From: Eudromia elegans
Lineage: Eukaryota > Chordata > Aves > Tinamiformes > Tinamidae
Direction: 5' to 3'
DNA length: 64,000 nt
Assembly: GCA_003342815.1 (NCBI GenBank)
Contig: PTEX01000312.1
Span: 125,310-189,309 of the forward strand
Of this stretch, positions 39,331 through 52,086 are shown piece after piece. Each line of letters opens with the position of its first letter. The stretch's first letter is position 1. Below the pieces are notes generated by a model. That model had not been told where the DNA came from and did not search any database. It saw only the letters and a program-made list of their open reading frames with translations. The position numbers were made by a program, and so were the translations under genes.

Positions 39331-42300
39331 CCCCACCCCAGTATGGATATATGAAGACTTTAAAATTAACTGACAGCTTTATTTTCAGTTAGTTAACAGG
39401 TAGCAGTCATGGGAAGAGGGACTGGGCACTACCAGTGTGTTTAAACAAAACTGAAACTAGGAGAGCATCTGTATTTCCCAGAACCTTTTAGTGGGATTGT
39501 TTAATCCCCAGGTCAATAGAGAAGAAGGGAGAATATAGAAAATGAGCTCATGGTTCAGATTTCACTTCAGTTATTCAGGGTTATGTTTATGCTTAACAAC
39601 TTGTGCAAGCTTAGGTGCCTTAAGCATAGTAGGGTACAAAGTGTCCCCTTCATCTGTCCCTATGTCATAAACATTGTATTTCTTAATGGTTCGCTATCTT
39701 TAGAGGCCCACTGTAACAGAACTTGTATGTTAGGTGGAGAGGATTTCACTTTCTATATCTATGTCCTCAAAGAGAGCAACATTTATCTTAGCCACCATTT
39801 CTCAAACAATTAATGTAGATATTATACTCCATAGAGAAAGATAAAGAAGTATCCCAAACCATGTGCTTTCCGTGCTCTGGCTGAAAGAACAGGGCAGGGT
39901 GATTTTTATCACAAGTCTCACTCTTCAGTTGTTCTGCTGAAATTGGTATATTTGCACTTATATCGTGAACTCTTTATCCTTTTTGTTACATCTGTAACAT
40001 TAACTTTCTAGTTTATCCATTATTTTGGAAGAAGAGCACGTAAAAGACCCCAAAATATGAATGTTATTCCAAAACAACTTCCATACATAGCAACTTAGAA
40101 AAGGAAATGTGCATTTCCCACACTAAGAATGGGTGCAAGGGGAAAGGGAAACAGAAAAAAAAATAGAAAATATTATTAAAAATGACACTGAAAAGTTACA
40201 GAAGTTACAAAGAATGAACACTATTAATAAAAGACAGTACCTGAAAAATCTGAAACTAACTTTTATTTAACTTTTGCTGAAAGCACCAAATCTGCAAGGC
40301 ACAGGTGAATTTAATGCTAAGGGCACATGGAGTACACCTGCCATTCGGCTAGAGCTAGTGGCAGACAAATGGACTTTGCAGTAAGCTTTCATTATTTCTG
40401 TCAAAAAGAAGCCATTATAAAATGGGCTGGAGAATTGAATGAGATAATTTTTCAAGGGAATAAAATACAGATATATCACTAGATGTCTGTTTTGACCCTA
40501 GGAGTGAGATGGGGAGGGGGAAGTGTGAAGAAGAGATATCTGCCTCCTCTGCAATTTCCCCTACAGGCTCTTTCTTTTTTTGTGTGTGTGCATTATGGAC
40601 AATCTCACAATATGAAGGACTTCAGGCCAGAAAAATTGTGGAGAGGAGAGTTCTAAAAATACTTTTTTTCTGATTATGTGAAAGAAAGCCAGAAAGTAGC
40701 AGGAAGCTCAAACCATCACTTTGAGCTTAAATTTTAGGGGAAAACACTGTTTTACATTGTGTGAAAAATTTAGGCAGAGATATAAAGATTCTACTTTGCA
40801 TTCTTTTAGTGAATCACTTGTGTGAGAATCTTCCTCCTAGTGCTGAGTGGTGCCTGGATTTCTTTTTCTTGATTCAGCAATGAGGTGGGTATATATCCGT
40901 TCCAAGCTACATTGACTGATGCCTGTTTAATCCTAGAGTATGCAGAACGTGGCAATTCCTGTCACAAAGAGAAAACAGGCACCCATGGCTGGAGTACTTT
41001 ATCTGCAAGTAAGATGCTGAAAACGTAACAGTGAAGCACTATTTTATCTTTCTCTAATCTGCTAGCACACTGAATTGCCATCTTTTTGCAGTAGTCCAGC
41101 TGATGGATGGCCATCAGTCGTAACGTGAATTTGTAAACAGCATCTATAAGCAGTGGTGAAATTTGTAGGCAGAATTCGATTCCCAATTCTCATTGCATTT
41201 GGCTCTGTATTTTAAAGAGCTCCCACTAATGAGTTCTTTGTGCAGTTATTGTATTCACACAGTTCAAAGCAGACGACCTGAGTCTTACTTGTGAAGTAAG
41301 TACGGTTGGCGAACTTCAGTTTCAGGGAAACCAGTGGAGGACTGAGGGTGCTCTGGGATCCCTTAGGGAAATACCTCATGGGACTGCATGTTCATTTTGT
41401 AAAACACTGAACAGAAATTGTTTTGGTGTATTTCTAGTGTTTATGGTTAAACAATACCCGGTGGAAAATGTATTAGTTATTCCTTTTGTGCTCTGGGAAA
41501 TACATATATTTCAACAACAATAAAAATAATTGTTACAATTCTTACTGAATATGAATATTGTATTAATAGAGATATATCTCTGGTGGCTGAGGTATATGAT
41601 AGCATTTATACAGTCTAACGTGTGTAAATGTCCTGAAAAATACGTTAATGTAGGCTAATCAACAGTAACATGGTACAAATACTAAAATAGCTTAAAGCGT
41701 CAGTCTTATAAAAGCAGGTTATCTTTTTCTTGGTGTGTTATGACATTGAAATAAGTGGAAACGTGAAAAAATTTATTACCAAAATCAATTTAAAAACATA
41801 AAAATATTAACTAAGTTGATATTGAGGCCCAAATTCGATACTAAACTGTGGAATAAATGTATTCTGATGTACCAAAGAGTCCTACCAAAATTGAAAGAGT
41901 GAAGGCATAGATAAGATAGAAATAGGCGGGATTAAATAACTGGGGCTTCTGTTTTGTGATTTGCCTTCCTAATCAGAAGAAAAAAGAAGCTGTTTTTAAA
42001 GAGTTTATCAGCAAATTCCCTCTATAAGATGGAGGATTTTTTTGTTTCAGTGGACCATCATCAGTCATGAATTTAGTAATCCTGAGATTAATATACTTTG
42101 GTTTCTACGCTAGGTTTTCCATGGTTCATCCTATAACATAGAAGGTAATGTCAGCAATGAAGGTGCAGGGTTGTGTTTTGGTAAGTCATTCAACCTACAA
42201 GGTATTATAGCAGTTCATCACTAAAGACCGAAAATAGATAAGGAGATGGCAAATTCAAGAACGGATCCAGTCACAGTCCTCAAATGGTTGTCTGTCTTTC

Positions 42301-44337
42301 CATTTCTCCTTTTCTATTTTTTGTTCCCATCACAATATAAATAACTTTTGTGTTGAGTATTAATAAGAAGTCAACGTGGTTTTCTGATATTACAGTGAAG
42401 TTTTTTGGAAAAGGAAATAACTTTTAAAATTACTCTTATCTCAGTGGCTTTTTTTCCCATTTGGAACCTCATTTTTAATCTTGGATACCTAAGTTAGATT
42501 ATTCTCTATATATGGGATTAGCTATGCAGCAGCTACTATGTTTTAGGAGCTTTTAGGATGCTCAAAATAGCATTCGTAATACATTTTTTGTCTTGTCCTC
42601 ATAACAGATTTATTGCATTATATGCTGCTGGTTTTGTCTGGGGGAACAGAAGTGCACTGAGAGAAGAGATGACACTTTTTGGCAAAGAAGTTCAAATTCT
42701 TGTCAAAGTTCTGCTAAGACTTTCTGAAATCACCTGGAGAGCAATCACTCTGGTGGCAGAGTACTTTCAAATGCGTTGATATGACTGCTTATCAGTAGCA
42801 GTATTAAGGTAGTTTAAGTACAATATGTGTTGATGCTGCAGCTTCTGCCTTTACCCATCCAATGGCAGGTGTTTTGGCACATGCTCCCTCTCCATCCAGT
42901 GGTGCTGAGTACCCTGCTTGTTGCCTGTTCGGGGGTACTGTGGTGCTGACAGAGTAGATCTGACACGGTGAATATTTCTGAAGAGTTTTTGTAGCAGAGG
43001 AGCCCAGGAAATTTAAGACCGTCTTTTAGCTGCTTCTGCTGGGAAGCCACTCTCAAATGGTGCTGCCACCATCCCTCTTCCTTCTCCCAATGATTTGAGG
43101 ATTTTGGAGAACCTTTCTGCTGCTTCAAGGCAGAAAAGTCTGAGTTGTCCATTAACGTGTGAAAGTTTATATGGTACAATAGACCCTTGGAAGTACATTT
43201 CTTTAAAAGCATCAGGAATATATTGATAACTATAATATCAGCTGAAGAGTGGTTCATGCCTTAACTGTGATGGTACTTATGATCCTGCAATAATGTGTTT
43301 TAAGACATGTGCAACAGGACAAGTAATTAAATTAGAAATTACATTATTAATTAAGAGGCATATTAGCACACTGAGGGCTAAATTTAATAATGTCTGTGTT
43401 GGAATTTAATAACAGCCATGTATATTAATGCGGATATTGCATTGAAACATCACAGGACAGTGCTGGAGATCAATATTTGCCTGTTCTTTTGGGCTATGAT
43501 GATAGAGTGAATCCATTAAAAGCCACAGCTACAAATATTTTTAGATGTGGTACTGTGTTGTCTGGAAGGTCAAAATGAAATGGATGATATTAAATGAAAT
43601 TAATATCAACTAGTATTAGCTTGAATCATCTGGACATAAAAGAGTCTGCATATTGTAAGTGCTAAAATAATCTTTTCCAAGCAGTGAAACATTCAGTATG
43701 TAAAAAATGTGCATACTATACACTGAGTTTTCAGTTACAGCAATGAACTGCAGCTTTTATTGAAGCATTTAGAAGAAAGAAAAAAGGACAAGCAATCTGT
43801 AGCCTCTTTTGGTACATAACTGGAGAGGAATATTAAATAGACTTCCAGCTTTGGAAAACTTGCTATTAAATATTTCTATTTTAAAATGTAGTTAAAGATC
43901 AACTGTTTAATGCTTCCTTATTAATAATGAATATTTAAAATGCTTTTTTTGCGGTTTAGGCATTTTTTCCTGATATTTCAGGAATGAATGGTATAAAAAC
44001 TGTACTTGCCTTATGGGACTATATTTTTCCTCTGCATGCGTACAGCTGTCTGGCCTTTTTAGTACTAAGTGTAAGTTTCTGCAATTTTTTTTTTCCTTTT
44101 CTTCTTGCTGATGCTAAACTGTGACTTGATTGTCTTCACCAAAGCCATTTGAGACCAGGACTTTTTACCACTTGCCATCTTTGAGGGATGAGAGGATCAC
44201 TGCTTACCCTTGTAAGGGCAAGTCTTGAGTTCAGAGGTATTGCAAAGCCATAACTTGGTGCATATATTTGCTGTTGTCAGTATAGGAAAGGAAGAAGAAA
44301 CGACCAGACTGATTTTAAGATGCCTAGCTTAGCTTCA

Positions 44338-45260
44338 GAGATTCAAAGCAAAGCTTGGAAAGTCATCTAGTCCAGTCCTCCTGAATGGCTAAGCAAATTT
44401 AACTCTGAAGTAGACTGGGTTGCTCAGGGTCTTGTCTGCTTGAGTTTTGACAGTCTTCAAGGAGACTGTACTACCTCTCTGGGCAACCTGTTCCAGAGCT
44501 TCACTGTGAAACCATCTCCCCTTATCCAGTGGTAATATCCCCTTATTGCAACTTCTGACCGTTGTCCCCTCTCTTTTTGCTGTGCACCTCCAAGTCTGTC
44601 TCTGTCCCCTCTGTAACTGGCCTCTGGGGACTGGCACACTGCAGGCACATACCTGCCTAGCCTTCTCTTTCCTCTCCTGACAAAAGCACCTCAGCACTTT
44701 CAGCCTCTCCTAGGCCTAGGCTTGCCCTGGATGCCCTCCTTTTCTTCCAGGCATTAAGCACTCCCTCCAATTCGGTATCATCTTTCATTCTGTTTTGTTG
44801 TTCAGGTTGTTGGTGAAGATCCTAAACAGCATTTGCTGCACTGTCAACTCCTCAGGAACACAGATCACAAGGCCTGACAGCCCAGTTAGTTCTGCACTGT
44901 CTTGCAGTGCATCCCTGTCTCCTTAGTTTGACTACAGCTGTACTGAGGAGACGGCTTTGTTAGTGATCCCTGTTGCTCTCTTGGTTCACATACAGTCATT
45001 GACCATGGAAGGTATAGCTTGGTCAGGCAGGTCCTGACCTTGATTAATCCGTACTTGCTATTCTGAGTCAGGTTCTTGTTTTCAAGAAAATGGAGGATTT
45101 GCTCTGTGAAATTGCAAGGGACTGGACTGTGGTTCTGTGGACCTTCCTCCTTTCTTTTTTAGGAGATGGATATGTTTGCCATATTCCCATTGTCAGGAGA
45201 TTCCTACAGCATTTTCATACAGAGCAGCTTCCTGGTGATGTCAAACCTCTCACATAACAC
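44338..45260 (-). mobile_element. Old CR1 LINE fragment, antisense, internally deleted
   Basis: Reading the minus strand, the sequence holds CR1 ORF2 and the 3' end in the proper order but eroded. The 44338-44760 part carries the antisense 3' end (AGTCATCTAGTCCAGTCCTC) and a frame with LWNRLPREVV, the CR1 C-terminal block. At 44765-44788 the minus strand reads MKDDTELE, matching the position of the reverse transcriptase A/YADD box with both aspartates kept. Just upstream in minus sense it reads VPEELTVQQMLFRIFTN, the degraded VPQGS...LF.IF.N block. A TGGTCAGGCAGGTCCTGACC segment near 45023 matches the finger region. The thumb segment of roughly 330 bp expected between the A box and C-terminal block is missing. 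No frame is intact. Confidence 0.85.
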
Positions 45261-46811
45261 TGCTTGGTGTGTCTAAGCAAAACTAGCATCTTCCTGAATT
45301 GTTTGTTGTTTGTCTTATCTTATACATGAGTCTGTAATTTAATTCTTTCTCTTGCTTAGGATCTATGACCATGCCTTTAATAACTTCCTTGGGGAGAGCC
45401 ATTAGTTTCTTTAGCTCTGATTTAATGTTAGGAGGAATTGGAAGAGTACAACCATGAAAACAGTAGTGGATATTTGGCTAACAGTATATAGAAAGAGAAC
45501 TGGCAAGTTCTATTTTGGGGAAAAAAATCAAAACAAAACTCAGAAAGTATGAAATCAAGAGCAAAGTTCTTTAGTTAAACTTTTTATGAGAAATAAAACC
45601 CAATATGAAATGTTTCCTATCCTTTTAGTGAACAGATGGGTAGTAATCGATTATGTTTACAGTTGGGGTACTAAAGAAAATGTTGTCATTTTCCCCCGGC
45701 TAGCCATTTATCTATTTAATTCTTTGACAGTACAGAGGAAATGTAACTAAACATTTTGTTTTCATTAAAATGGAAGTAAATGAATTAGCTGGGAAAACTC
45801 TGTTATGTTTATGCTTGGGGAAAAGAGTAAACATATGTGTCTGCCTTACTGTTTGTCATGATCTAGCATGAGGTTATTTGGTCTTGCTTATTTGGCCTAC
45901 AGAGCAAAGCATACTGATATTCTTCATTTTCATTAATTTTAAATAATCCTAGTGTGAGCAGTAGTAAGTAAATGACACCAAAAAAAGCACATCCTGAGAA
46001 GCGTTCCAATAGTTCTGTTTTGTTTGTGTTTGTTTGGAATATAAATAAATGGCAGCTGGTGACATTTCCTAAGTGGGAGCCTGTAGTTGGCTGGTAGAAT
46101 AATAAGAATCTCTCTGTATCTTGACTATAGTTTCCAATGCTTGTCTGACTAGAGGAATACAAGAGGCACCTCTTACTTGGTGCAGTCTGGCATCTGTCTC
46201 CACTGGCATGTTATAATCTGTAAAATCTTGCAGATTCCCTCCTGTGCTAAACAATGCTGACCTAGATATCCAGCACCACGCCTGGTCCCACAGCACAGGA
46301 ACGTGTACCGTGCCTATAAGGTAGCCCTTTAACTCACGACGGTTCCCATCAGCTTCAGCTCTAGAGCTACTCTGGAGCAGTACAATAGGTAGTCTTCAAG
46401 CTTGTTTTCTCATTTGGCACTTCTAAATGAAAATGCTGTCAATCTGAGCTTTCAGACTTCGGAAGTATCTAAGGAGCTTATCCTTTATTTCTCTTCTGCT
46501 CAGTTGCTTCCTCTTTCAGAAATCTGCTCAGCTTTATCCCTTTTCCTTCTCAAACCAGAAACTAGGTTAATCCACTTAATGGAAGTACTGGGGTTAGGTA
46601 ATAATTGACTCTACAACTCTGAACTAAATACCCACAAGCTTTAGGTGGCTCAGCAATTAAAGTCTCTTTAAACAGTTGAGCTGTTTTCCAAATTCAGCTT
46701 TGGTCCTGTGCTTGTGCTTGATATAATTACAAAATAATAATACTACAAATATATTGGGAATTTGTGCCTGTCTGGCAAAGGAGGACAATAGAATCTAGGG
46801 CTGCTTATAGA
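45261..46811. other. Non-coding DNA, nothing recognised
   Basis: A+T-rich sequence between two CR1 remnants. Minus-strand open frames at 45863-46162 and 46069-46296 have no recognisable domain and overlap each other in different frames. Confidence 0.5.
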
Positions 46812-46912
46812 GGCTGGACACGGTCCTGGGCAGCTTGCTGCAGCTGACCCTGTTTGAGCAGGAGGTTGCACCAGATGAGAGTTACCTCCAAGTCTTCTGT
46901 GATCCTGTGAAA
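46812..46912 (+). mobile_element. CR1 LINE 3'-end fragment, sense
   Basis: The order GGCTGGACACGGTCCTGGGC, then GCTGACCCTGTTTGAGCAGG, then GGTTGCACCAGATGA and finally TCTTCTGTGATCCTGTGA matches the last 100 bp or so of CR1. It contains several substitutions and a deletion in the GGTCCCTTCCAACC region. It is an old, strongly 5'-truncated copy with no coding content. Confidence 0.85.
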
Positions 46913-49900
46913 TGTAGAGTTCTCATATTCAGTTCTCATATTGTATATTTGTGCAGGAAGCACAGGGGTCATGTAAGATAAGGCAGTATCATATGGGGAA
47001 ATAATGCAAAGGAGTACGGGAGGACTCTTTCCAAATCCCTACAAAGATTCTCCTTCATAAACTACACAAACATTTGACTCTCTCATTAACACAACTTTAG
47101 TGTATTTTGGCATTTTACTTTCAGTGGAAAGAATTTATCACTTTAACAGAAATCTTTTCATCATATTGCTGCACCTTACAGTTTAGAATTGTGATTTTTG
47201 ATCACAAAACATGAGCCCACAAAAGATTGAGTCTAAGAGTAGCTTAGTGTATTTCTCCCAGAAATCACGTCCTTTAGAAAGGCCTTATGAAAACATTTGT
47301 CTTTAGAATGGCCCAGGACATTTTGCTTGTTAGTATTTATGTAATTCTAATGCAAAAATGTATTAAAGCTCCTGCTGTAGCAGGGAAGTATGCCTCATCT
47401 CCTTGCCTGTTGTAACAGCCATCAAATTCAATCAAAAATAGTACTGATAATGTGAAATCAGGCATCCTTGCGATCAGCTGATGTATTATACAAAAACAGA
47501 GAATCCAACTAACCATTTACAACAATCCAGAGAGAACCCTGATCTGCAGGTATTTAATATTAACCTACAAACAAATTATGATTTTGTTTCCTCTTAGTAG
47601 TTTCAGAAGCATAAGAATACTTTCCTCACCAGATTTTAGTTTGCAAAAATGTATTGTACTTTATATAAACTTCATATAGTTTTTGGGAAGCATCTCATTT
47701 TAAAGGGGTCACTATATGGACAGTCAGGACTATTTGTTTTCTTAGGAAACATCTCAATTGAACAAGGTTCTTGATCGAATGTGTTCTGCCATGCAGACCA
47801 ATGTGAAATTCCACAGAAAGGTCTCTTGATGTCCAAGGCTGGCACTTCATTGCCTTTAGTTGAGCCTTCTTTCTTATATTGCCTTTGTTGTACTGGGGCA
47901 GCGACTCGGAGGCTGAAATGCCACGCTGTCCTAGTGGCCCTCTGGGTCAGGATTTTATGGTTACAGGTAGCCGTGCATTGTGTTGTTTTCTCCAAATCCA
48001 TTTAAGGTGTTTTACCCTGTCACATCGTGCAACACCAAAGATAAATTTGGGGCAAACTACCACAAGTTTTCTGCGACTGGCAACTGTTATTGGCATCATG
48101 TATCTAGGAACAGCTGTTGTTGTTTTATTAGAAAATACTCCAGTGATGGTTTGTATAGAAGGAGCCAAGGCAGTATCAGCAGTGCTGCCTTCCCTCTGTG
48201 ATTCAAATTTTACGGAATTTGCTAACCTCTATTAAAAATTTATTGTTTCTAGTCAACTATTTGAATTTTTTAAAGTCAATGCCATGGCTCAAAGAGTATT
48301 CAGTGAGGCCATATCCAAAATGAATTGTGTTAGTCCCATCCTCTCTGAACTTCCATGCCTTTTAGCAGATTAAATGCTTACAGTAAAATATGTTCATACA
48401 AGAGGTATTCTCTGGCATCTGGACAGAGAGTCAGCGAAGAGCGTGAGGATGCTTCAGTTAGTTGAGTGTTCAACCACTAGACAGATTTGAACATTATTGT
48501 GTGGACATTTTATATGAAAAAAATGGTGTTTTGATAAAAATGAAAAATTTTACTGCTTTGATCCATTTTGCTATGTTTTCCTATTATAAGAATATATGTA
48601 AGTTGGAAAAATATTTCTCAGGTGTGTTGATTTCAAATTTTTTTCCATGTTTCTATGATCCTCAGTTTTATTACTTTTAGGTCCTTTCCTATATAGCAAG
48701 AGCGGTGATAGGGTGAGTCAGTTGCATCAGACTGTGCTGCAATGTCAAAGTACATGGATTCTTGTATTCTCCTTGTCATATTATTATTTTAAATTCTTTA
48801 GAACCAATGAGTAATTGCACTCATTGAAGCGTTTCTTAGCTGATAGTTTCTAGAGACCTAGTTCATATACAAGCTTTTGCAAAAATTCACTTCTGCACAT
48901 GTTAATATTTGTGAAATATTTGTTAGTGTTTCTATGTGGATAAAAATATTTATGAAAGGAAAAACTAAATAGTAATGGAAGGAAGAATAATTGTTCTCAG
49001 ATATATTGCTGTGACTAGCTCTAGGGCACTGCAGATGAGAACAAAAATAATGATTAAATGTAATTAAGCCTTTATCTTTAAGAAAAAAGAAAAAGAAAGG
49101 AAAAAACCCCCAACCAATTACGCAGTTATTTGTTTTTAGGGATGGCAGTGTTACTTCTCTTTATGCATTAGGAAATTGATAGCATGCAATGGAAGCATCT
49201 TATTGTTATCTTTTCACTTTAGGAAGGAAATACTGATTTGTAACCAGATTTGTAAGACTGGGAAGTTTCTGCTGGAGGAGAGGGGTACCTGATGCTGTTA
49301 TCAAGAGCTTGAGTAATGTTGGTAGCAACTGATGAGGTTCTTCTTGAGGTATGAACAGAAATTCTTGGCAGCATTTGTGCCAACTTTTGACTGCACCTGT
49401 TTGGGTACATAGGCTTAAGAAAAAGGAAGAGTCAGGCTGAACTGACATCATCCTTGGGCATCATTTTTATTCCAGTACAGTCTTAACCTTTTCTTATGCC
49501 TAAGGGTACAGAGAATTTGTAATCTATAAGTGACCTGGATTTTCTCATTACTTTACACCTGTTTGAATATTAGCTGAATGATCAGTTCTCTAGCAGCTAC
49601 CTGCAAGATGATCGATATGTTGTTAGCATATTAAGCATCAACAGAGAGTGAAAGAGACCACTTTTGTAAGCATACTCTATAAATTATTATAGAGTAATAT
49701 ATATAAAAAAAGCTTATATAGAAAACTGCAGTTGTAGCTTTTGAATAACAAAGAGAAATTCAACAGCAGCAAAAGATCACCTTTTTAAAAAATCTGTAGA
49801 TGCTCAGGTGACTTTATGGTAGAGCTTTGTGTTCTATTTCATTGCTAGTCCATCACCAGTATTGTTCTTAAACGTGTAGTGAAACCGCCAGTGAGAACAC

Positions 49901-50737
49901 GCAGACAAAAAATAAATCTGTGATCACTGTCACGATCGCTCAAGTCCAGGGAAGGAATTTTTTGAATGCAATCTGAAAAGAATTGTGCTTTGATGGTTAA
50001 AATCCATAGAAGTGTACGAGACTCCTGCGGTAAACTCTTCTTGCAGAAGGGCTTCATGTGCTATGCCTCAATTTCTGTGGAGTTCCCTTGACAATGCTGC
50101 TGCTGCCCCAGACAATAATTTCAATAATTTTGTTGTTTCGTAGTTCTTCTCACAGAGCTTTTTTCTTTCTTTACTGTGGCAAATTTGAATTCTTCAGATA
50201 GTCAAAGTGATGAAAGGATCAGCCTAACATCAATAACTCCAAATCTCAGTATTTAGTCTTAAAATAGAGACTTAAAAGACAGGGTGCATTGAGGCTGTTT
50301 TTTTCAAGCGGTCACTTTCTCCCTTGAATTGGTCCAATATTCTGAGAACATTCAGAATATTTTTAACCATTTTATCCCAGTTCAGCCCGCAATACTGCTC
50401 ATAAGCTCATGACATGCTTTTTGCTCCTGCCTGAGAGAAGTCTCTGTAATATACATGTCTGCATATACATATGTTTATGTTTATAACTATATAGGTAGCC
50501 CAAGATGCTTTTCTGGGGCATTAAGACCTCCCTCTGCTTGTTGTTGCAATGCACTACTTAACGCAGAAGCAAATGAGTGATGACTTTGGCTCTGAATATC
50601 TGCTGAGCATTCATGGTTCTGCCTTCTGCAGTGAAAATCACTTGAGGGCGGTCTAAAATAAGTGGTTTGTTTTTTGGGTATGCCCCTGTGTTGGTCTGTA
50701 GGGCTTCTCTAGAGGATATTGAGGGTGAAGTTTTTGT

Positions 50738-50750
50738 GTCACGTGGAATT
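50738..50750. promoter_or_regulatory. E-box GTCACGTGGAATT (left copy)
   Basis: Contains the palindromic CACGTG core (50740-50745) in the extended GTCACGTG form used by MYC/MAX, USF and TFE-type bHLH factors. The same 13 bases recur at 54413-54425, on the other side of the CpG-rich block. Factor identity and function are inferred. Confidence 0.4.
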
Positions 50751-50787
50751 GTATGGACCTTTCCACAGTGAAAGGGGATGCTGTTTT

Positions 50788-50822
50788 CCTTCCTTCCTTT
50801 CCTTCCTTCCCTTTTTTCTCCA
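50788..50822. repeat. Pyrimidine-rich CCTT repeat
   Basis: Imperfect repeats of TCCT and TTCC on the plus strand ending in TTTTTTCTCC. Purine/pyrimidine mirror-like tracts of this kind are common just outside promoters and may adopt non-B structure. Confidence 0.75.
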
Positions 50823-51363
50823 TACTCCTACCATCGCTGCCTCACCAATGAGCTTTGAAAGTTCCTTCTGCAGCAGCAGCAGTAGAGCAGGTGGAAGCAC
50901 CTGGATAGGGGCAGCCGCCCGCTGAGCCTGGAGCTGCGAAGGCAGCGGAGGCTGCGGGAGCGAGCAGGGCCCCAGGGCTCTTTCCCGGAGCGCCGGGTCC
51001 TGCCGGGGGACGTAGGAACAGCAAGTGCCACCCCTCCGCTCGCCTCCTCCCGCGGGCCTGCGTCTCCCAAGTTCAAACACCCTGCTGCCTCTTGTCCTGC
51101 TGGCTAAATAGCGATGTTTTTTAACGTATACTGCCGGGAGCGGTTTTGTTTGAAAAGTTCCCAGGACGTTATCCTACTCCCGATGTGGGTGAGCTCAGGG
51201 AGCAGTTCTGTTCTCGCTGCCCGATCCGCTCCAGCAGCCTCCGCTCCCGTTATCCGCTCCATGGAGGGATCTCTCCGCTCCGCTCCGCTTCTCTCCTCTC
51301 CTCTCCCCTTCCCGCCGCTCCGGGCGCCCCGGGCCGGATCCCGCCCTTGCGGCCCGAGCCCGC

Positions 51364-51754
51364 NNNNNNNNNNNNNNNNNNNNNNNNNNNNNNNNNNNNN
51401 NNNNNNNNNNNNNNNNNNNNNNNNNNNNNNNNNNNNNNNNNNNNNNNNNNNNNNNNNNNNNNNNNNNNNNNNNNNNNNNNNNNNNNNNNNNNNNNNNNNN
51501 NNNNNNNNNNNNNNNNNNNNNNNNNNNNNNNNNNNNNNNNNNNNNNNNNNNNNNNNNNNNNNNNNNNNNNNNNNNNNNNNNNNNNNNNNNNNNNNNNNNN
51601 NNNNNNNNNNNNNNNNNNNNNNNNNNNNNNNNNNNNNNNNNNNNNNNNNNNNNNNNNNNNNNNNNNNNNNNNNNNNNNNNNNNNNNNNNNNNNNNNNNNN
51701 NNNNNNNNNNNNNNNNNNNNNNNNNNNNNNNNNNNNNNNNNNNNNNNNNNNNNN
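51364..51754. other. Assembly gap (391 N) inside the CpG island
   Basis: Unresolved bases in the most G+C-rich part of the window. This is the usual failure point for short-read assembly of avian promoters. A first exon or start codon could be hidden here. Open frames that cross the gap have an artificial run of unknown residues and must not be read as proteins. Confidence 0.98.
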
Positions 51755-52060
51755 GGTGCTGCCGGTGCGCGGAGGCGCCGCGGGCAGGTGCGCGGCCGCG
51801 GGCAGCCGGCCCCGGCCTGTGGCGGGCTCCGTGTCGGCGCGTTCTGCGTTACCGCAATATCGTGCGCTGGCCGAGGGCTGAAGCTGCGGGAGACGGCGGG
51901 AGAGGGGAATCAAGCGGGGCGGTGCGGGGGGAAGGAGCCCCCGCGCGCGGAGGGGCCGCTCCGCTTGAGCCGTGACCTAACTTTGCCCGGGCGGCGGCGG
52001 GAGCAGCCGCGGTGCCCTCGGCGGGCGCTCCGGGCCGCGGGTCGTGCGCCGTGGGGCGTG

Positions 52061-52086
52061 GGCAGTGTGGGGCAGTGTGGGGCAGC
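52061..52086. repeat. 10-bp tandem repeat in CpG island
   Basis: GGCAGTGTGG occurs twice in tandem and is followed by a partial third copy (GGCAGC). It is preceded by a GTGGGGCGTG variant. A short G-rich minisatellite. Confidence 0.8.

Larger units (their letters stand above)
35261..44337. other. A+T-rich non-coding DNA with small repeats
   Basis: No confirmed exon. It contains the 35469-35506 direct repeat, the 66-bp tandem duplication at 35928-36059, poly-A at 36411-36424 and 37721-37733, a perfect hairpin at 37865-37896, poly-T tracts at 39289-39330, an exon-like frame at 42558-42779, and homeodomain-type AT motifs at 43320-43360. The last two are discussed as weak leads. Confidence 0.5.
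46913..50899. other. A+T-rich non-coding DNA flanking the CpG island
   Basis: No exon recognised. Overlapping frames on both strands at 47672-48235 and 49206-49451 look like chance or unresolved sequence. Towards the right end, a pyrimidine-rich CCTT run at 50788-50822 and a CACGTG E-box at 50740-50745 precede the CpG island. Confidence 0.5.

Noticed and set aside
41568-41581. 14-bp perfect palindrome AGAGATATATCTCT
   Set aside because: Short and A+T-rich, expected by chance in 64 kb of such DNA, and no context suggests a binding site.
47672-48235. Several overlapping 70-118-residue frames on both strands
   Set aside because: They contradict each other in frame and strand. None shows a recognisable domain or clear splice sites.
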